The translations under genes and the position numbers were made by a program. Below, one piece after another: positions 11,041 to 23,126 of a stretch of 64,000 bases of DNA (its first letter is position 1; each line of letters opens with the position of its first letter). The notes beneath the pieces were generated by a model. The model was given only the letters and a program-made list of their open reading frames with translations, had not been told where the DNA came from and ran no database searches. Source of the DNA: Norana najaformis (taxonomy: Eukaryota > Annelida > Clitellata > Crassiclitellata > Hormogastridae); the NCBI GenBank assembly GCA_964023275.1, contig OZ029914.1:15956049-16020048 (forward strand), written 5' to 3'.

Positions 11041-12583
11041 TTAGACGTTCGTCTCGATGTTTTCGTGTTCGTTTCGGTTGAGTGGTTTCTTCGGTTGATT
11101 GACGGAGGCGGACGAGGGCGGATGCCGGGTCTGAACGAACGGCGAGTCTTCATTAGCACCCGTGTCATCGGACGAATCATCAATATCGACAAGGCGGTTA
11201 TTATCGTTTCGGGTCTTAACCCCGACGGGTGGCCTCTCCTGTCCTCCTTCTCCTACTACTCCTCTTTCGTCGGCTGCCTCTTCGCCCGCTTCGCCCTCCT
11301 CGACCGTCCGGATGCTCCCGTGTTCCTCGCAGACGTGACCCGAGAAGTCAAAGTTGGCCGAATTGACGCCGCAGTTCTCCGTGTGTTCGTTGTTCTCGCG
11401 ATGGTAGAAGTAGTTGAAGTTGGAAACAATCACCGGAACCGGAAGCGCGATCGTCAGAACCCCAGCGATGGCGCACAACGACCCGACCAGCTTACCCCAC
11501 GGACTGATGGGGCGCATGTCGCCGTACCCGACCGTCGTCATGGTAACGACCGCCCACCAGAACGCGTCCGGAATGCTCTTGAAGTCCTTCTGGTTGAGTT
11601 CAGCCTCGGCGAAGTAGACGGCGCTCGAGAAGAGGATGACGCAGATCATGAGGAAGAAGATCAGCAGTCCAAGCTCCCTCATGCTGGCCTTGATCGTCTG
11701 ACCGAGAATCTGGAGACCCTTGGAGTGGCGCGACAGCTTGAAGATCCGGAAGACCCGAACCAGTCGAACGACGCGAAGGATCGCCAGCGACATGGCCTGG
11801 CTGTTTGGACGGTCCTCGTCAACGACGACGGTGCCGAGGGTGATGTAGTAGGGGATGATCGCGACGAGATCGATGAGGTTCATGAGGTTCTTGAAGAAGA
11901 ACAGGTGGTCTGGACAGGTGGCGAAGCGCAACACGAACTCCGAAGTGAACCAGATGATGCAGACTGTCTCGATGATGAAGAAGGGTTCGTTCATTCGCAC
12001 ACGGTCGTCCACCTGAAGAGCATCGGAGGCACCATGCGTCGCATTTACCTGATGGTACCGCTTCAACTCTGGAAGCGTCTCCAGGCAGAAAGTCGCAATG
12101 GACAGAATGATAACACTGACGGACAGGATCGCCAGGAGCCGAGCGGCCAGGGAAGACTCCGGGTTCTCGAGGAGAATCCAGACCCTCCGCTGGAGGGCGT
12201 TCGTCGGCAGAGGCTTCGCTGCCTCCGTGACAAGTCCCTCCTCCTGGCGAAATTTGAAGATGGTGTCGGCACCAAGCTGGTAGAAGCTGAGCTCTTCGGA
12301 GAAGACCTCAACGTGGACGTTGACTGGACGACGAAGATTTCCGGCGCTCTGGTAGTAGTAGAGGATAGAATCGAAGCTGGTTCGATCCCGGTCGAAGAAG
12401 TATTCGTTGCGCAGTGGATCGTAATAGCGGTTGCGCTTCTGAGGGTCACCGAGCAGCGTATCGGGAAACTGGTGGAGGGTCTGGAGGCGGGTCTCGAACC
12501 GGAGACCACTGACGTTGATGATCACTCGGTCCGAATCAGGCGGACGAGGCTGCGAATCGTCTACCACTGACGACGTGCTCTGT
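11041..12583 (-). CDS. Shaker-type (Kv1) voltage-gated K+ channel, main exon
   Basis: Forms delayed-rectifier or A-type K+ currents as a membrane tetramer. Residues are numbered from the Val codon at 12567. T1 tetramerisation domain 14-108 ([20 protein letters not shown]); S1 about 141-163; S1-S2 loop with glycosylation site NAT 175-177; S2 195-217; S3 225-247; S4 262-280 with regularly spaced Arg ([19 protein letters not shown]); S5 295-319; pore [10 protein letters not shown] 342-351; S6 357-385 with the PVP hinge; C-terminal ETNV, a class I PDZ ligand like Shaker ETDV. An Arg (352) sits at the external TEA site, as in Kv1.5. No Met precedes T1, and a 3' splice site (TTTCTTTGTGAAATTTCAG) ends at 12584, so this exon needs an upstream coding exon and starts in phase with one base of a split codon. 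Stop TAA is 11041-11043. Identity is certain; the subtype number is not assignable. Confidence 0.97.
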
Positions 12584-12825
12584 CTGAAATTTCACAAAGA
12601 AACTGCGACTTAGTGCTTAATACTTATAAATCTGATTCAAATCAATACAATACAATTACAATACAAAAATTACAATTCACAAACATTGTAATACAATGCA
12701 ATACGATCTGATAAAACCGGTAACTATAGTTAAGTCCAACGCTCTGTATTGTAATGTAACATTAATCGAAAAGAAATGTTAGTCCACAAAATGACAGATT
12801 GTTCTTTTTTATTCAGGAGCTCTAA
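12584..12825. other. Intron next to the Kv1 acceptor
   Basis: Reverse-strand CAG acceptor at 12584-12586 with a CACTAAG branch-point-like motif upstream. AT-rich CAATACAATAC simple sequence lies near 12640-12700. Confidence 0.6.
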
Positions 12826-12992
12826 CCTAGGTTAACCGGCTAATGCTGTCTTGGGGCTTAACCTCACTAACCTGGGTCAACCAGCTAATGCTGTCTTGGA
12901 GGTAGAACCTCACTAACCGGGGTTAACCTCTTGGGAAGCATAACCTCATTAACCGGGGTTAACCGGCTAATTCTCTATTGGAGGGATAACCC
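12826..12992. repeat. Minisatellite, ~46-bp unit, four imperfect copies
   Basis: The units share CTAACC-GGGTTAACC, GGCTAATGCTGTCTTGG and TAACCTCA. The third copy is shortened. It lies within the putative Kv1 intron, about 240 bp from the main exon. Confidence 0.8.
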
Positions 12993-13716
12993 CCTCTTAA
13001 GTCGTGAAGACATCAAATGTGTTTACATCTACATTTTAATCCAATACATGCGTCTGATTATTCTGCAAGAGCTATTGAAATTTCCTGTCAAATGTCAACA
13101 GATGCAACATATTCAGCGACGAAAATCAAGGTGAGCTAGAGAGAACGAAGATTCAGTATCATGATTACATAAGTAACTAAGCAAGTAATGTATTATTTAA
13201 CATTAAATTAATTAATTAATTAGAACATTAAATGTTCTATATATTAATCCAAACTATGTGTTGATTATTGTGCAGGATCACTTCAAGTTCTTATAAAATG
13301 TCAACAAATTCAACATAGAAACGAAAATGAAGTTGGGTTGGAGAAAGATAGACAAACTATGATAGCTCAAAGATAGAGTACACACAATATATGTTCATTG
13401 TTTTGAACATTGGCAACCTTTATTCTAACAAATGCATAAAATTACTCATATAATTAGACGAAAGTACAGATCAAATGTCAACCTTATAATAAGTAACAAA
13501 CTAATGATTTATTTATCAACAGCTTCGTTTACCAACATTAATGCGTTATTATTATCCCGACCTCTTGAGTCAACATTCTCAGCCTTATTATTTTTGCTTG
13601 CGCCCAGATCGTTCAATAATGTTCACACTACAGCAAATTATTTGCAAATAGATCAACTATTTGTTATTGATGGGTGTTAATATCTTAAATTATTGGTAGT
13701 TCAGGGCATACAAGCA
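12993..13716. other. AT-rich intron, nothing recognised
   Basis: No gene. TTAATTAATTAATTAG lies near 13206 and a diverged duplicated phrase (CAAATGTCAACAGATGCAAC / AAAATGTCAACAAATTCAAC) at 13090 and 13297. Confidence 0.4.
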
Positions 13717-13842
13717 GGTAAGTAAGTAATGTACTTGTTAACACGCTCTATGCTCATCGGCTGAGCGAGGAATTGCTGGCGTGGGTGGGTAACAACGGTC
13801 AAATGGTCAAATGAAAGCAAGACGGTAAAATAGATCTTAAGT
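13717..13842 (-). repeat. Retroposon tail family with (CTTA)n end, copy 1
   Basis: Read on the minus strand: a body with TCCTCGCTCAGCCGATG, then GTGTTAACA, ending in TTACTTACTTAC. Other copies lie at 15257-15330, 17786-17852, 32262-32400, 32893-32925 and 46521-46592. The fixed 3' end on a short-unit tail, with variable 5' truncation, is typical of LINE or SINE retroposition. Confidence 0.7.
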
Positions 13843-14253
13843 TATATTTTTAACTGCATCACTTTAGTTTCACTGCCCCTACAACCTGTAGGTTGTTAAC
13901 GAACTCAATAACACTTTTACAATAAAATTGCCTTTCTAACATGAAAAAATAAGCGCAATATAATGCATAGCCAAGTACTCGATTATTACATTATAGTTTA
14001 CAAACATATTATAACCAAGAGGGGCACGTACAGTTGGCCCGCACTGTGCCAGTACTGCCAACTTCTGGCCATCTATGGGCCCAGTATGCGCACAACTAAA
14101 ACCCAGAGAAGTAGAAGAAGGTAACTGTTACTTAACTACAGTACATATCTAACAAAATGGTGCAGAGTCTTCGCATGTGTAGTCTGCAGTTGAAGCCTGT
14201 TTCGACTGAAACTCAAAAATGATAGCAGTAATCTGATAATCGGAAATCCTTTA

Positions 14254-14549
14254 GTAAAGTAAAAGTAGAGTATCCCATATTCCGCAAGTGAGACATAGGG
14301 GAGGCGCTCATTTCCTTTTCTTTAGACCCCTGAGCCGGCAATGGACGAACCCCAAGGTCTTGGACACGGTGCCAGTGCATCGCAGGACTTGCCGTTTACC
14401 TCCGAGCTTATGCTGGTACCAAATTATACTGCATGATGACAGAGGCAAGGTGTGCGCAAACAACTTGCCCAGGGTCGTTACTCGGAGTCGAACTCACAAC
14501 CGCATGATCATTGATCATTCGCGATACCGATAGACCACCGTGCCGCACC
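14254..14549 (-). mobile_element. tRNA-derived SINE, full-length copy
   Basis: The minus-strand head GGCACGGTGGTCTATCGGTA and a B-box-like GAGTTCGACTCC look like a decayed tRNA promoter. The body continues through GCGCACACC, GGTACCAGC and CGGCAAGTCCTGCGATGC to a TACTTTTACTTTACT end. Further copies, all on the minus strand, lie at 19654-19896 and 38096-38330. Confidence 0.65.
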
Positions 14550-15256
14550 TTCTTTCCTTACAGGAAATTGTCAAATTCACGCGATGCACCCAGATTCGAA
14601 TCTATGGCTCCGATGTGGAAGGCAAATGCAGCATCAATGAGTCATCGTGCTCAGTGTCGGATAAACAAGTGGAAACGGATCTGAAAAAAGGTTGTCAATG
14701 TTCAAAACCAGAAGAGTCAAATATGCGCATTGCATCTGTCTAAACATTCATACTAATCTTCTTCGGCCAAACAGTTCCCAATATATCTAAAACCATTGAC
14801 CTAAGTATTGACAAATCAGCAAGCGATCCTTTCTATGCTCTGGAAAGGCTTTTATTGGCGCTATATAAATGTTTGCAATACAGTGTTGCACAATGATGAA
14901 GCTTTTATCGCACAACGCGACGCAATACCTGACCACGCCATAACTCAGCAATGATTCCACACATCAATCTATTTATGCTTGCAACATGGACATTTTTAAC
15001 GTACTTGCAATAATATTAATTAATTAATAGATAAATATTTGTTGCTTCATAAATTGTAACATGTTATATTTGTAGCATGGTTTAATATAGCTTTCCGCTA
15101 CGGTACACCACGCTACAATACCCTATCAAACAAAATCATACGTTACGTTTACCTGTTTACATTACTCACAATACCTCGCTAGAAATATTCATGAAGTGGC
15201 TAAAGACCTATCTGTACCGTCTTGTTTTTTGTTTCTGACCGCTTTGACCCAATCAC
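14550..15256. other. AT-rich intron, nothing recognised
   Basis: A LINE-tail-like GGCGCTATATAAATG lies at about 14856. No other feature. Confidence 0.4.
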
Positions 15257-15330
15257 GTCTACGATTCCTCACTCAGCCGATGGACATTTGGCCTGTTAAC
15301 GAATGCATTTCTTACTTACTTGCTTACATT
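15257..15330 (+). repeat. Retroposon tail family with (CTTA)n end, copy 2
   Basis: TACGATTCCTCACTCAGCCG, GCCTGTTAACGAATGCATT and then CTTACTTACTTGCTTAC. Plus-strand copy. Confidence 0.7.
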
Positions 15331-15599
15331 TCGGTTTCCGATATATTGACAATTCTGACCATGCATATGAATATAATTACATTTGTACCATACGCGATGA
15401 CCTAAGTTCAAAGTATCAAGCGATTGCGCTTTCGAACTACCTAGCAAACTTAAGGACAAAATTTAGTCACGTGAGACATATGACGGTCAGCCTAATGAGA
15501 AAACTCACTAGAAAAGATAGAACAAATATTTTAAATGGGTTTTATTACGTTAAAAATCTCTGACTCAGTAATCGGTTGTAATGTGATGTTGTTGATGTA

Positions 15600-15796
15600 A
15601 ATTGTCTCTCCTTTTCTCCTTTCCTCCCTTGTATATCGTCATGACGTTTTGCTGTTTATACCATGCTATATCATGTCATGACGTTTTGTTGTTTAATATC
15701 ATGCTATGTCATGTCATAACGTTTTGTCATAACGTGTTATGTCCCTCTTTTTCTCCTTTCCTCCCTTCGTCCATCCATCCATCCATCCATCCACCC
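15600..15796. repeat. ~45-bp tandem repeat plus short (ATCC)n
   Basis: GTCATGACGTTTTG...CATGCTAT is repeated 2.5 times at 15638-15742, bracketed by two copies of TTTCTCCTTTCCTCCCTT. A (CATC)n run follows at 15770-15796. Confidence 0.75.
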
Positions 15797-15944
15797 AGCA
15801 TCATAACTGACGACGGGTAATCGATCGTTTGTTATTCATCTATTTCTGGATGTTTCCCTAATCATCGTGACAGCCACAGCTGCTAAGACCATCGCCAACT
15901 CACTCATCAAACTACAGCATAACTATTACAGCATTCTTCTTCCA

Positions 15945-16115
15945 GTCACCATCATCATCGTCGTCGACATCCTTCTTTGCGTAAATGTAGTCATCATGAA
16001 TACCACCGTCACCACAATCACCATTACCATCACCACCATCAACACCATCATCATTACTGCCACCATCACCCCCATCATCACAACTATCATCACCACTGCT
16101 ATTACGACCAGCAAC
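15945..16115. repeat. CAT/CAC trinucleotide-rich tract
   Basis: Imperfect CATCAT, CACCATC and ACCATCACC repeats. The His-rich and Met/Val-rich frames here are simple-sequence artefacts. Confidence 0.8.
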
Positions 16116-16267
16116 CTAATCATCCTGGCCATGTGACGAATGCCCCATCCCTGGACACATTCAAGACCTTTTAAAGACATCTTATGATCGTTGTTGATTT
16201 TTGAACTCATATACAGCACACTTTTCTTCTGCCTCGAGCGGCTACGGCGCTATATAAATTATCTTAA

Positions 16268-16362
16268 TATTATTATTGAGTGCTACATATTATTATCAAG
16301 TGTTATAACCTGTTATTGAGTGTTATAACCTGTTATTGAGTGTTATAACCTGCTATAACCTT
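16268..16362. repeat. 20-bp tandem repeat
   Basis: TGTTATTGAGTGTTATAACC and variants, four to five copies. Confidence 0.8.
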
Positions 16363-16763
16363 AATTACTACTTTCTCAGCAACACACACAAGGCTACCCT
16401 TCTCCTCTCTCCGTTATCATCATCAGCAGCAACAGCAGCTTCGTTGACTAATCGACGTCGCATCGTCACAACGATTGGTCATCAGTTCCAACTGATCTGT
16501 GAAGCTGTCTATCAATCAGTCGGCTATGGACAGAAATGCAATGCGTGGAAGACATCGATCTGAAAAATCACCCATGAACCCCCCCAACCCTTTCGCAGGA
16601 AACAACCTCCAACCAAGGACCACACGAGACATGGGTATATATGCATAGGAAGAGATAGGATGACTTGTCTGAACAAGCTATGACGTTTGCTGGACTTCCT
16701 TCGTAGTCCAACGATTTTTTGTCAGTAAGATCCTTGATATGATCGCTGATACTTTGTTCCGCT

Positions 16764-17005
16764 ACACAGGAATTACTATCAATTTCCAATTCTATTTAAC
16801 TCTGATATTTTTCTTTCTTCAACAGAGAATATGAACTATCAACATTCCAACTGTATTTAACTATGGTATTTCTTCCTTCAACAGAGAATAGGAATTACTG
16901 TCAATTTCCTACAGTATTTAACTCTGGTATTTTCTTCCTGTAACAGGGAAGAGGAATTACTATCAATTTCCAATTGCATTTAACTTTTGAATTTTTTCTT
17001 TAACA
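16764..17005. repeat. ~63-bp minisatellite, about 3.5 copies
   Basis: The unit contains AGGAATTACTATCAATTTCC, ATTTAACTCTGGTATTT and CTTCAACAGAGAAT. Each unit ends in a polypyrimidine-CAACAG that mimics a 3' splice site. Confidence 0.8.
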
Positions 17006-17785
17006 GAAAAAGTCCTAATGTCTACTCATAAAATTACAATGCTATTGAGAACCAAGATTGAAAATAACTTAAACGCCATGAGTAAAACGAAGGTCTTGTA
17101 CGCGATTTCAACAATGATAGCGAGTTAGCAAGTCAGTTATTCTGTGGAAATTGAGTCGAAACTTGAAAATATTATCAGCTAAAGATAAGTCGAAATCCGA
17201 AAGAGCAATGGTTCACCATCGGTTATCGTGGCTAGGATAACAATACTAGCCACGTAAAACATGATTGTCGTGGCTACAGCGTGATGCGTTTAGCAAGAAC
17301 TTCGAAATATAATGAGGTTGCGTGATATGGAGCTCGTGATAATGATATTAAAATTCAACATTATCCCTGATCTGACGTGTCATATTAGAATTCAAGTGAT
17401 AACGAAGCATGTCATAAGGAATTTCCGACGTACAATGCAGGAACGATGGACCGATGCAGGAAAAGCAAAATTAGACGAATTGAACAGAATAAACAATGGA
17501 CACCCTACTTCCACAGCTGCGCCACTCGACCGAGCTGACTTGATACATGATACACGAAGCATGATAGGCTACACTTATGGAACATAGAACTAAGTCCGAA
17601 GCATGATACACTTATGGAACATAGAACTAAGTCCGGTCTAGAATAACTAGAATACCCTTAAGGTCCCGCCAGTGGGACCCACTGGCTGGACCTTAACCAT
17701 ACATCAGTCTACCAATTGTCAAATCTAAGCTGAATAAAAGTAGTTTTATAAATCTATGTATCTATCGCTATATTCAATCATACGT
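17006..17785. other. Intron; short palindromic repeat at 17225-17275
   Basis: TCGTGGCTAGGATAACAATACTAGCCACG at 17225-17256 is an inverted pair that recurs as an array at 18745-18895. No gene is supported. Confidence 0.5.
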
Positions 17786-17852
17786 AAGTAAGTAAGCAAT
17801 GCATTTTTTAACACGCCAAATGTCTATCGGTTGAGCGAGGAATCGTAGGCGT
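17786..17852 (-). repeat. Retroposon tail family with (CTTA)n end, copy 3
   Basis: GTAAGTAAGTAAGCAATGCA followed by TAACACGCC, GTTGAGCGAGGAAT and GTAGGCGTGGAC. It is the minus-strand copy in plus-strand reading. Confidence 0.7.
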
Positions 17853-17885
17853 GGACATACACACAAATAATTAAATACATACTAC

Positions 17886-17960
17886 ATCAAACAAATAAAG
17901 GAAGAAGCCATTAAACAAATAAAGGTAGAAGCCATTAAACAAATAAAGGAAGAAGCACAG
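17886..17960. repeat. 24-bp tandem repeat, ~2.8 copies
   Basis: Unit CAAATAAAGGAAGAAGCCAT plus TAAA. Confidence 0.85.
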
Positions 17961-18744
17961 CCCAAAATGAATATCTGAAAGAGTATTCTAAAACTTGATG
18001 GTTTGCACATGAAAACCTGAAAATTATCCACAAAACGCTGGAAACAGAGCACATCAATCGTGCATAACTATCTAGTATATTTGCCCGTTTATATATATTC
18101 TAGTTTATGTATCTGATCTTTACATTGTAATGATTTTTGCATTTGCCAGATGCTAATAAAGGCTTCTTTGCTTAACAAATCCTCGCCAATTTGCCTGGAA
18201 ACGATGGAAACCACCGACAACCACCTGATCGCAGTGTTCCTCTAAGTGTTATTACTTCTTCTAGTGGTCGCGAAAAGCAGACATGGCGCAGGTGGTAGTT
18301 AATTTACAGGTCTGTGTGAAGTACGATTACCATCCAATGACTTTATTATCACAACCAATCCAGGCTGCTTAGATTTTTTGTTCAGTGTTGTAGCGGTGAT
18401 GATACCTGGAGAAAAATAAATGGGTCGTTAATTTGCGTGGTTCAAACCAGGCCCTGGCAATTTCGCTGCTCGATTTGGAAAAAAACAATCAATTTCTCTG
18501 ATAAAATAATGCCACTGCTGTTCGGACTGGATACATTAAGGGCTCGTAGAATTGCTAAATGAAACGATACGCACATTACAGGCTACGGAAGGTCTTTAGC
18601 TCATTATGTAGGCCTATTACTGCCTCATTTACATGTAATGTTATTCTCTACCCAGTAATCCATGTTCATTTGGGTCCAAAGCGGATCCACAATGTACCAC
18701 TGGTGTCAACTGGTGACCAACTGGACCCAATACAGGATCAACAA
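17961..18744. other. Intron, nothing recognised
   Basis: No supported gene, RNA or repeat. Confidence 0.4.
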
Positions 18745-18895
18745 ACATGGTTGTCGTGGCTAGTATAACAATATGAACCAAGTCAAATATGGTCGTCTGG
18801 CTAGTATAACAATACTAGCCACGTCAAACATGGTTGTCGTGGCTAGTATAACACGTCAAACATGGTTGTCGTGGTTAGTATTGTTATACTAGACA
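18745..18895. repeat. ~36-bp repeat with internal palindrome, four copies
   Basis: Units of CAAACATGGTTGTCGTGGCT plus AGTATAACAATACTAGCCACG. The TAGTATAACAATACTA core is self-complementary, so successive units can pair, and the last unit is inverted in part. Confidence 0.75.
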
Positions 18896-19653
18896 TGTAA
18901 AATCTTTCATGACATTCCCGTGCCTCTGTAGATTATCCACTGTTTCTATTCTCTGAAACCTTCTGCTTTCTGCAGACTAACAATGCATATCTTTTAACTA
19001 CACTTGAGAAGACTTTACACATCTGACTAACGTAAAGGCAAGTCGTATGTAAGCTTGCAGTGGGTTCGACTGTGAACATATATGCTGCCAGTCAGTTTTA
19101 AGGCATGCGCATCTTGCCACCTTTAACCATTCCAAATACTGCATTTACAGTAATGTAACGTCTTATAAACATTTCAAATTAAGGTTTATTTGTTGTAACG
19201 TAAACACGAAGAGCACAGAGTTGTGTCCTATCGTAAGTCAATTGAGGTAAACATAATTTGCGTATGTAGGAAATTTACCACGCATCTATGCGTCAAAACA
19301 GAATATCGCAGCGAAAGTCATAAGCGAGAGACTTGCATAGAAATAAACACAAAAGACAAACAGAATATCCGGGTGGAGAAAAATAGAAAAACCGTTAAAA
19401 TGACGATACATACAGGAAACAGATTGGCAAGACGGGAGGAACGGAGAGAAGGAGAACGGATGAAAGGAAGGAGATTGGTAAGACGGGAGGAACGGAGAAA
19501 AGGAGAAGAACGGATGAAGGGAAGGAGGAACGAATGAAGGATACAAAGAATCCAATAACTTGCATTTGTGTATGCTTCTGGGATTTATACAGCTCCTTTC
19601 AAGAACCGCTTGCGGCGAGTGCTCTTTCCAAGGAAACTAACGAGGTAAACTTA
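18896..19653. other. Intron, nothing recognised
   Basis: A duplicated purine-rich phrase (GACGGGAGGAACGGAGA) occurs at 19432 and 19483. Otherwise unassigned. Confidence 0.4.
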
Positions 19654-19896
19654 GTAAAGGTAAAGTATACCATACTCCACAAGTGAGACGTAAGGGATGC
19701 GCTCAATTCGTTTTCGTTAGGCCCTTGAACCAGCAATGGACGAATTCCAAGGTCCTGGACACGGGGCCATCGCATCGCAGGACTTACCGTTTACTTCAGT
19801 GTGCGCAAACAACTTGCCCACGGTCGTTACACGGAGTCGAACCCGCAACCGCATGATCATTGACCAAACGCCTTACCAATAGACCACCATGCCACA
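19654..19896 (-). mobile_element. tRNA-derived SINE, copy 2
   Basis: Same family as 14254-14549, with an internal deletion of the GAGCTTATGCTGGTACC part. The B box GGGTTCGACTCC is closer to tRNA consensus than in copy 1. Confidence 0.65.
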
Positions 19897-22800
19897 CTAA
19901 GTCATTTCTAAAGTTTTCTGAGTCAAAGCGAGAGCGGCAAACTCAAAGAGACAAGAGATACTTAAGCGGACAAACTGAGAGGGAAAGGACACCTAATTTT
20001 AGAGGACGAATTCCTGATTACAATAGGGAGACATCACTTGTCCAACAAAAACACTAAATCGCTTCCGGTGTATTTGTTTACCGTGGATCTCGAAAGCATA
20101 GCTCTAAAGAGGACTACAGTTATTTCCTGCCAAACCGGAGACGATCCCTTGAAACCGGATTCCGGTCCAACATAATAGGGCGAGTCCTGTTGTTGTTGTT
20201 GTTGACATCATCGGGCAGAGGCGGCTGCATCTAGCAACCGGATGGGCCACTCCTGAGAGACACGACTAAATAAGATATATCCTCCTTCGAGGCATTCATC
20301 GGTCTCTTTACTCTAAATCTGATTAGGCACGATCAAAATCAATGCATTGCCGGTCTCCAAGCATCGCGGTTGCTAAGCATGCTGGTGTAGTGTGAGTTCG
20401 GTTCCGAGGCGAAAACGGTTCCCACTCTGCCCACTTGTTGCGAAGGCACGACATGGTGAAGATAATTTTTAAAGTATTCTGCTGTCGTGTTAGCAAAACT
20501 TTATACAAAACAATATTTCAGTAAGGGAAAATAGAAGCCCATGCATTCATCCAAGCAGTCTGTACTTATGCAGTCGTAATTTGGACAAAGCATTATTTTG
20601 ACGAACGAAGAGGTAACAAACTGTTACCCGACGTCATCGGTCACGTGAACCAAACACAATGTATTTCAGAACTGCTTTCGTCCCGGAATCGATCTTGCAC
20701 CACACCGGCAATAGGTTGGAGCAGCGCATCTTGTGTGCTCTTTGCACAGACTGAGGCTGTAATGGCCTGTTTCGTGAAGGGGTCAAAGTCTGGGGTAAGG
20801 GTTAGGTAAGAACAGCTTTAACGCTTTAACGAGGACTACACTACATGGCATTAAATCGTCTGTTTGTTGTAGATCAACGTCCAGTGTGGCTTACTGGTTG
20901 GGGTCGGTTGCACTTAAAGCGGGAAGTGTTTGTCTCAGCGATGGCCTTTCTCTAAGCGCTTTTTCTAAGCGATTAGCATGGACAAGTCGGTTACCTCAAG
21001 CGGGAGAGACGAGAGGGAAGGCAAGAATATATGAAGAGGACGGAAAAGACAGCAGAGAATAGGGAAGAAACGAAGAGACGAGAAATGGAAAGCAGGAAGA
21101 TAGGTGAGGTGGTGGAAAGAAAGAAAATGGGAAAAGAGAGGAGGGAAAATCGAGGGAAGATGGAGGAGAGACATAGAGGCCGCTTAGTCTAACGGGTGGA
21201 CGACAGAAGACGCTAAGGCATCTCTGCCGTGAAATAGGATCACGTCTACGTATAATCAGATAAACCTAATCCCTATTTAAGGCAAATGAGGCAGGGACGG
21301 AAGGAAGTAGAGAGACGTGTGTGTTCAGAAAGGCACGAAGGGACGGAGTCAGTGGGATGAAGCGACAGAGGCAAAGAAAGAGAAACTGCAGGTAGCCAGG
21401 AAAGACACTAGAAGGCACAGGAGGAGGCAGAGAAAAGCGAAGAAAGGAAGAGAGAAACGGAGTAATGGATGCTAAGAATTAGTGATTGATGCAAAACAAC
21501 ATAAAGTGTAAGATATACAAAGTTATTGGAATTCCAGGAGGGACAGAGTCTAAGAAATATGAATATGAATTTTGTTTTAAGAGAATTTTGAAATCCAATC
21601 TAAAACTTAAAATTTTCTGTTTACACTCTAACTCTAGTATCAGCATTTGATTTTGTACATCACCGATTTATTATTTATTATTGGATTCTCGTGCGAGACG
21701 ACATTTGACATTGTAAAGCACCCTTAAAGTAGCTTGCTGCATAAATTTTCGTGATTACAATTACAGTTACAAAGAAAACCATCACTGTGCATTTGTATAT
21801 TTGCATTTTTGTCCTATACTGTGTAAACTAGGTAATGAAAAGAAATTGCATTTTTGTCTTATTTTTCTAATTTAATCTAATCTAAACTAATCGTTGTGTC
21901 AGTTCTGCAATGTCATTCAGGTCTAAACTTAAGATTAATCTGTTTCAACTTGCTTATCCCACGTATCTTAACTTCTAGTTTCTCTGACCCACGAAAATTC
22001 GTCCTGGCTTTCTCCAAAAAGCTGCGGCCTTAGTTAAAAGCAAAAAGCAGAAGCTAGAATGACTCAGGCAGTTATGACGTCATTTGACACAAATTTCTAC
22101 TTAAAAACAAAAATCTATCAACGAAATACAATTTACAGACTCCTTTTTAAGAATAAAGAGCCAGAATAGTAAGGCTATTTCAAACTTTGCATCAAAATAA
22201 CTGTTTTAAAAGCAGAGCAGTTATCTAAATGACGCTTGCTTTTGCAGTTTAGACAGGATATAAATAATACCAATCGGCATAGAATAGATCAGCCTAATGG
22301 CGAAATGACTGAATACTTATGTAGCCCACTTAACACACCATATTTAACTCAGGGCGTATTTAGTTAAGTGTCACATTTAGTTCAGTGTCATATTTAGTTC
22401 AGTGGCGTATAAAATGAATGATGGTATATAACGGTGAGCTGTTTGTCAAGTTCCCTTCGCGGGAGGCTTTTGTTTTTTATGAAGTCTGCTTTCCCACCTT
22501 TTCTGTCATTCATTTGCATTTTTGTGCAATAACGTTCATAATAAAAAATACTTAGCAAGTTACGAGAAGTGTCTGTTTTCGAGTAGAAGATGGCCCATGA
22601 AATTCGACGGTAATCCAAGCACCTTCACCACGGCCCATCGTTCGCAGAATTGATCCCGACAGGATTGCTTAATATGACATTGATTTAGCCCCACAGCTAG
22701 CCACTTGTTAGATTTCTGATGTTATGTGCGCTTCAGAGGTGAGAGTATCTTCTACCAAACGTTTTTTAAAAGTTTTTTAAAAAGTTTTGTCGGAAAGCAT

Positions 22801-22929
22801 GATGCTTTTTAAAGTTTTGTCCGAAAGCATGATGCTGTTGCCAGATATAATATAGATTCTCTGTTGGAATATCTTAAAGTTTTCCTAGCAAACATTTAAA
22901 CTGCTTTAAACTATTTTAGTTATTAGTGT
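19897..22929. other. Long non-coding intron stretch
   Basis: No gene is supported. (GTT)n lies at 20190-20203, purine-rich tracts at 20995-21180 and 21290-21460, and a duplicated AAGTTTTGTCCGAAAGCATG phrase at 22784 and 22815. Confidence 0.4.
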
Positions 22930-23126
22930 AATTGTTATTCTTATTATTAGTTCTGCATTTATTAAGCGCCATTATCTACTGACCAAGCTTCAATCGATGA
23001 CGCGGGCAAGTGTGAGCGAAGGACTGTCCAAGGTCCCTACACGCTAACCGACCGAGGGGAGGCTCGAACCCTACTCTCCGCGTTACAAACCGAACGCCCT
23101 AACTAATCGGCTACCGTGCCCCACAA
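22930..23126 (-). mobile_element. tRNA-derived SINE with LINE-like tail (second family)
   Basis: Minus strand: head GGCACGGTAGCCGATTAGTT (A box region), B box GGGTTCGAGCC, body AGGGACCTTGGACAGTCCTT, and a tail GGCGCTTAATAAATGC followed by AATAATAAG. The tRNA head plus a LINE-type GCGC-TAATAAAT end is standard SINE architecture. Only one copy is in the window. Confidence 0.65.

Noticed and set aside
12565-12567. GTG as translation start of the Kv1 protein
   Set aside because: Coding sequence continues five codons upstream to a good splice acceptor, and eukaryotic genes rarely start at GTG; the exon is internal or terminal.
11005-12570. 521-codon plus-strand open frame
   Set aside because: It lies exactly antisense to the Kv1 exon and its Arg/Asp/Glu-rich translation is the composition shadow of the GC-rich coding strand.
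15977-16174. Histidine-rich 65-codon frame
   Set aside because: Produced by an imperfect CAT/CAC trinucleotide tract; the opposite strand gives an equally open Met/Val frame.
20385-20440. tRNA gene or SINE head
   Set aside because: A GAGTTCGGTTCC phrase resembles a B box, but no A box or cloverleaf could be drawn around it.
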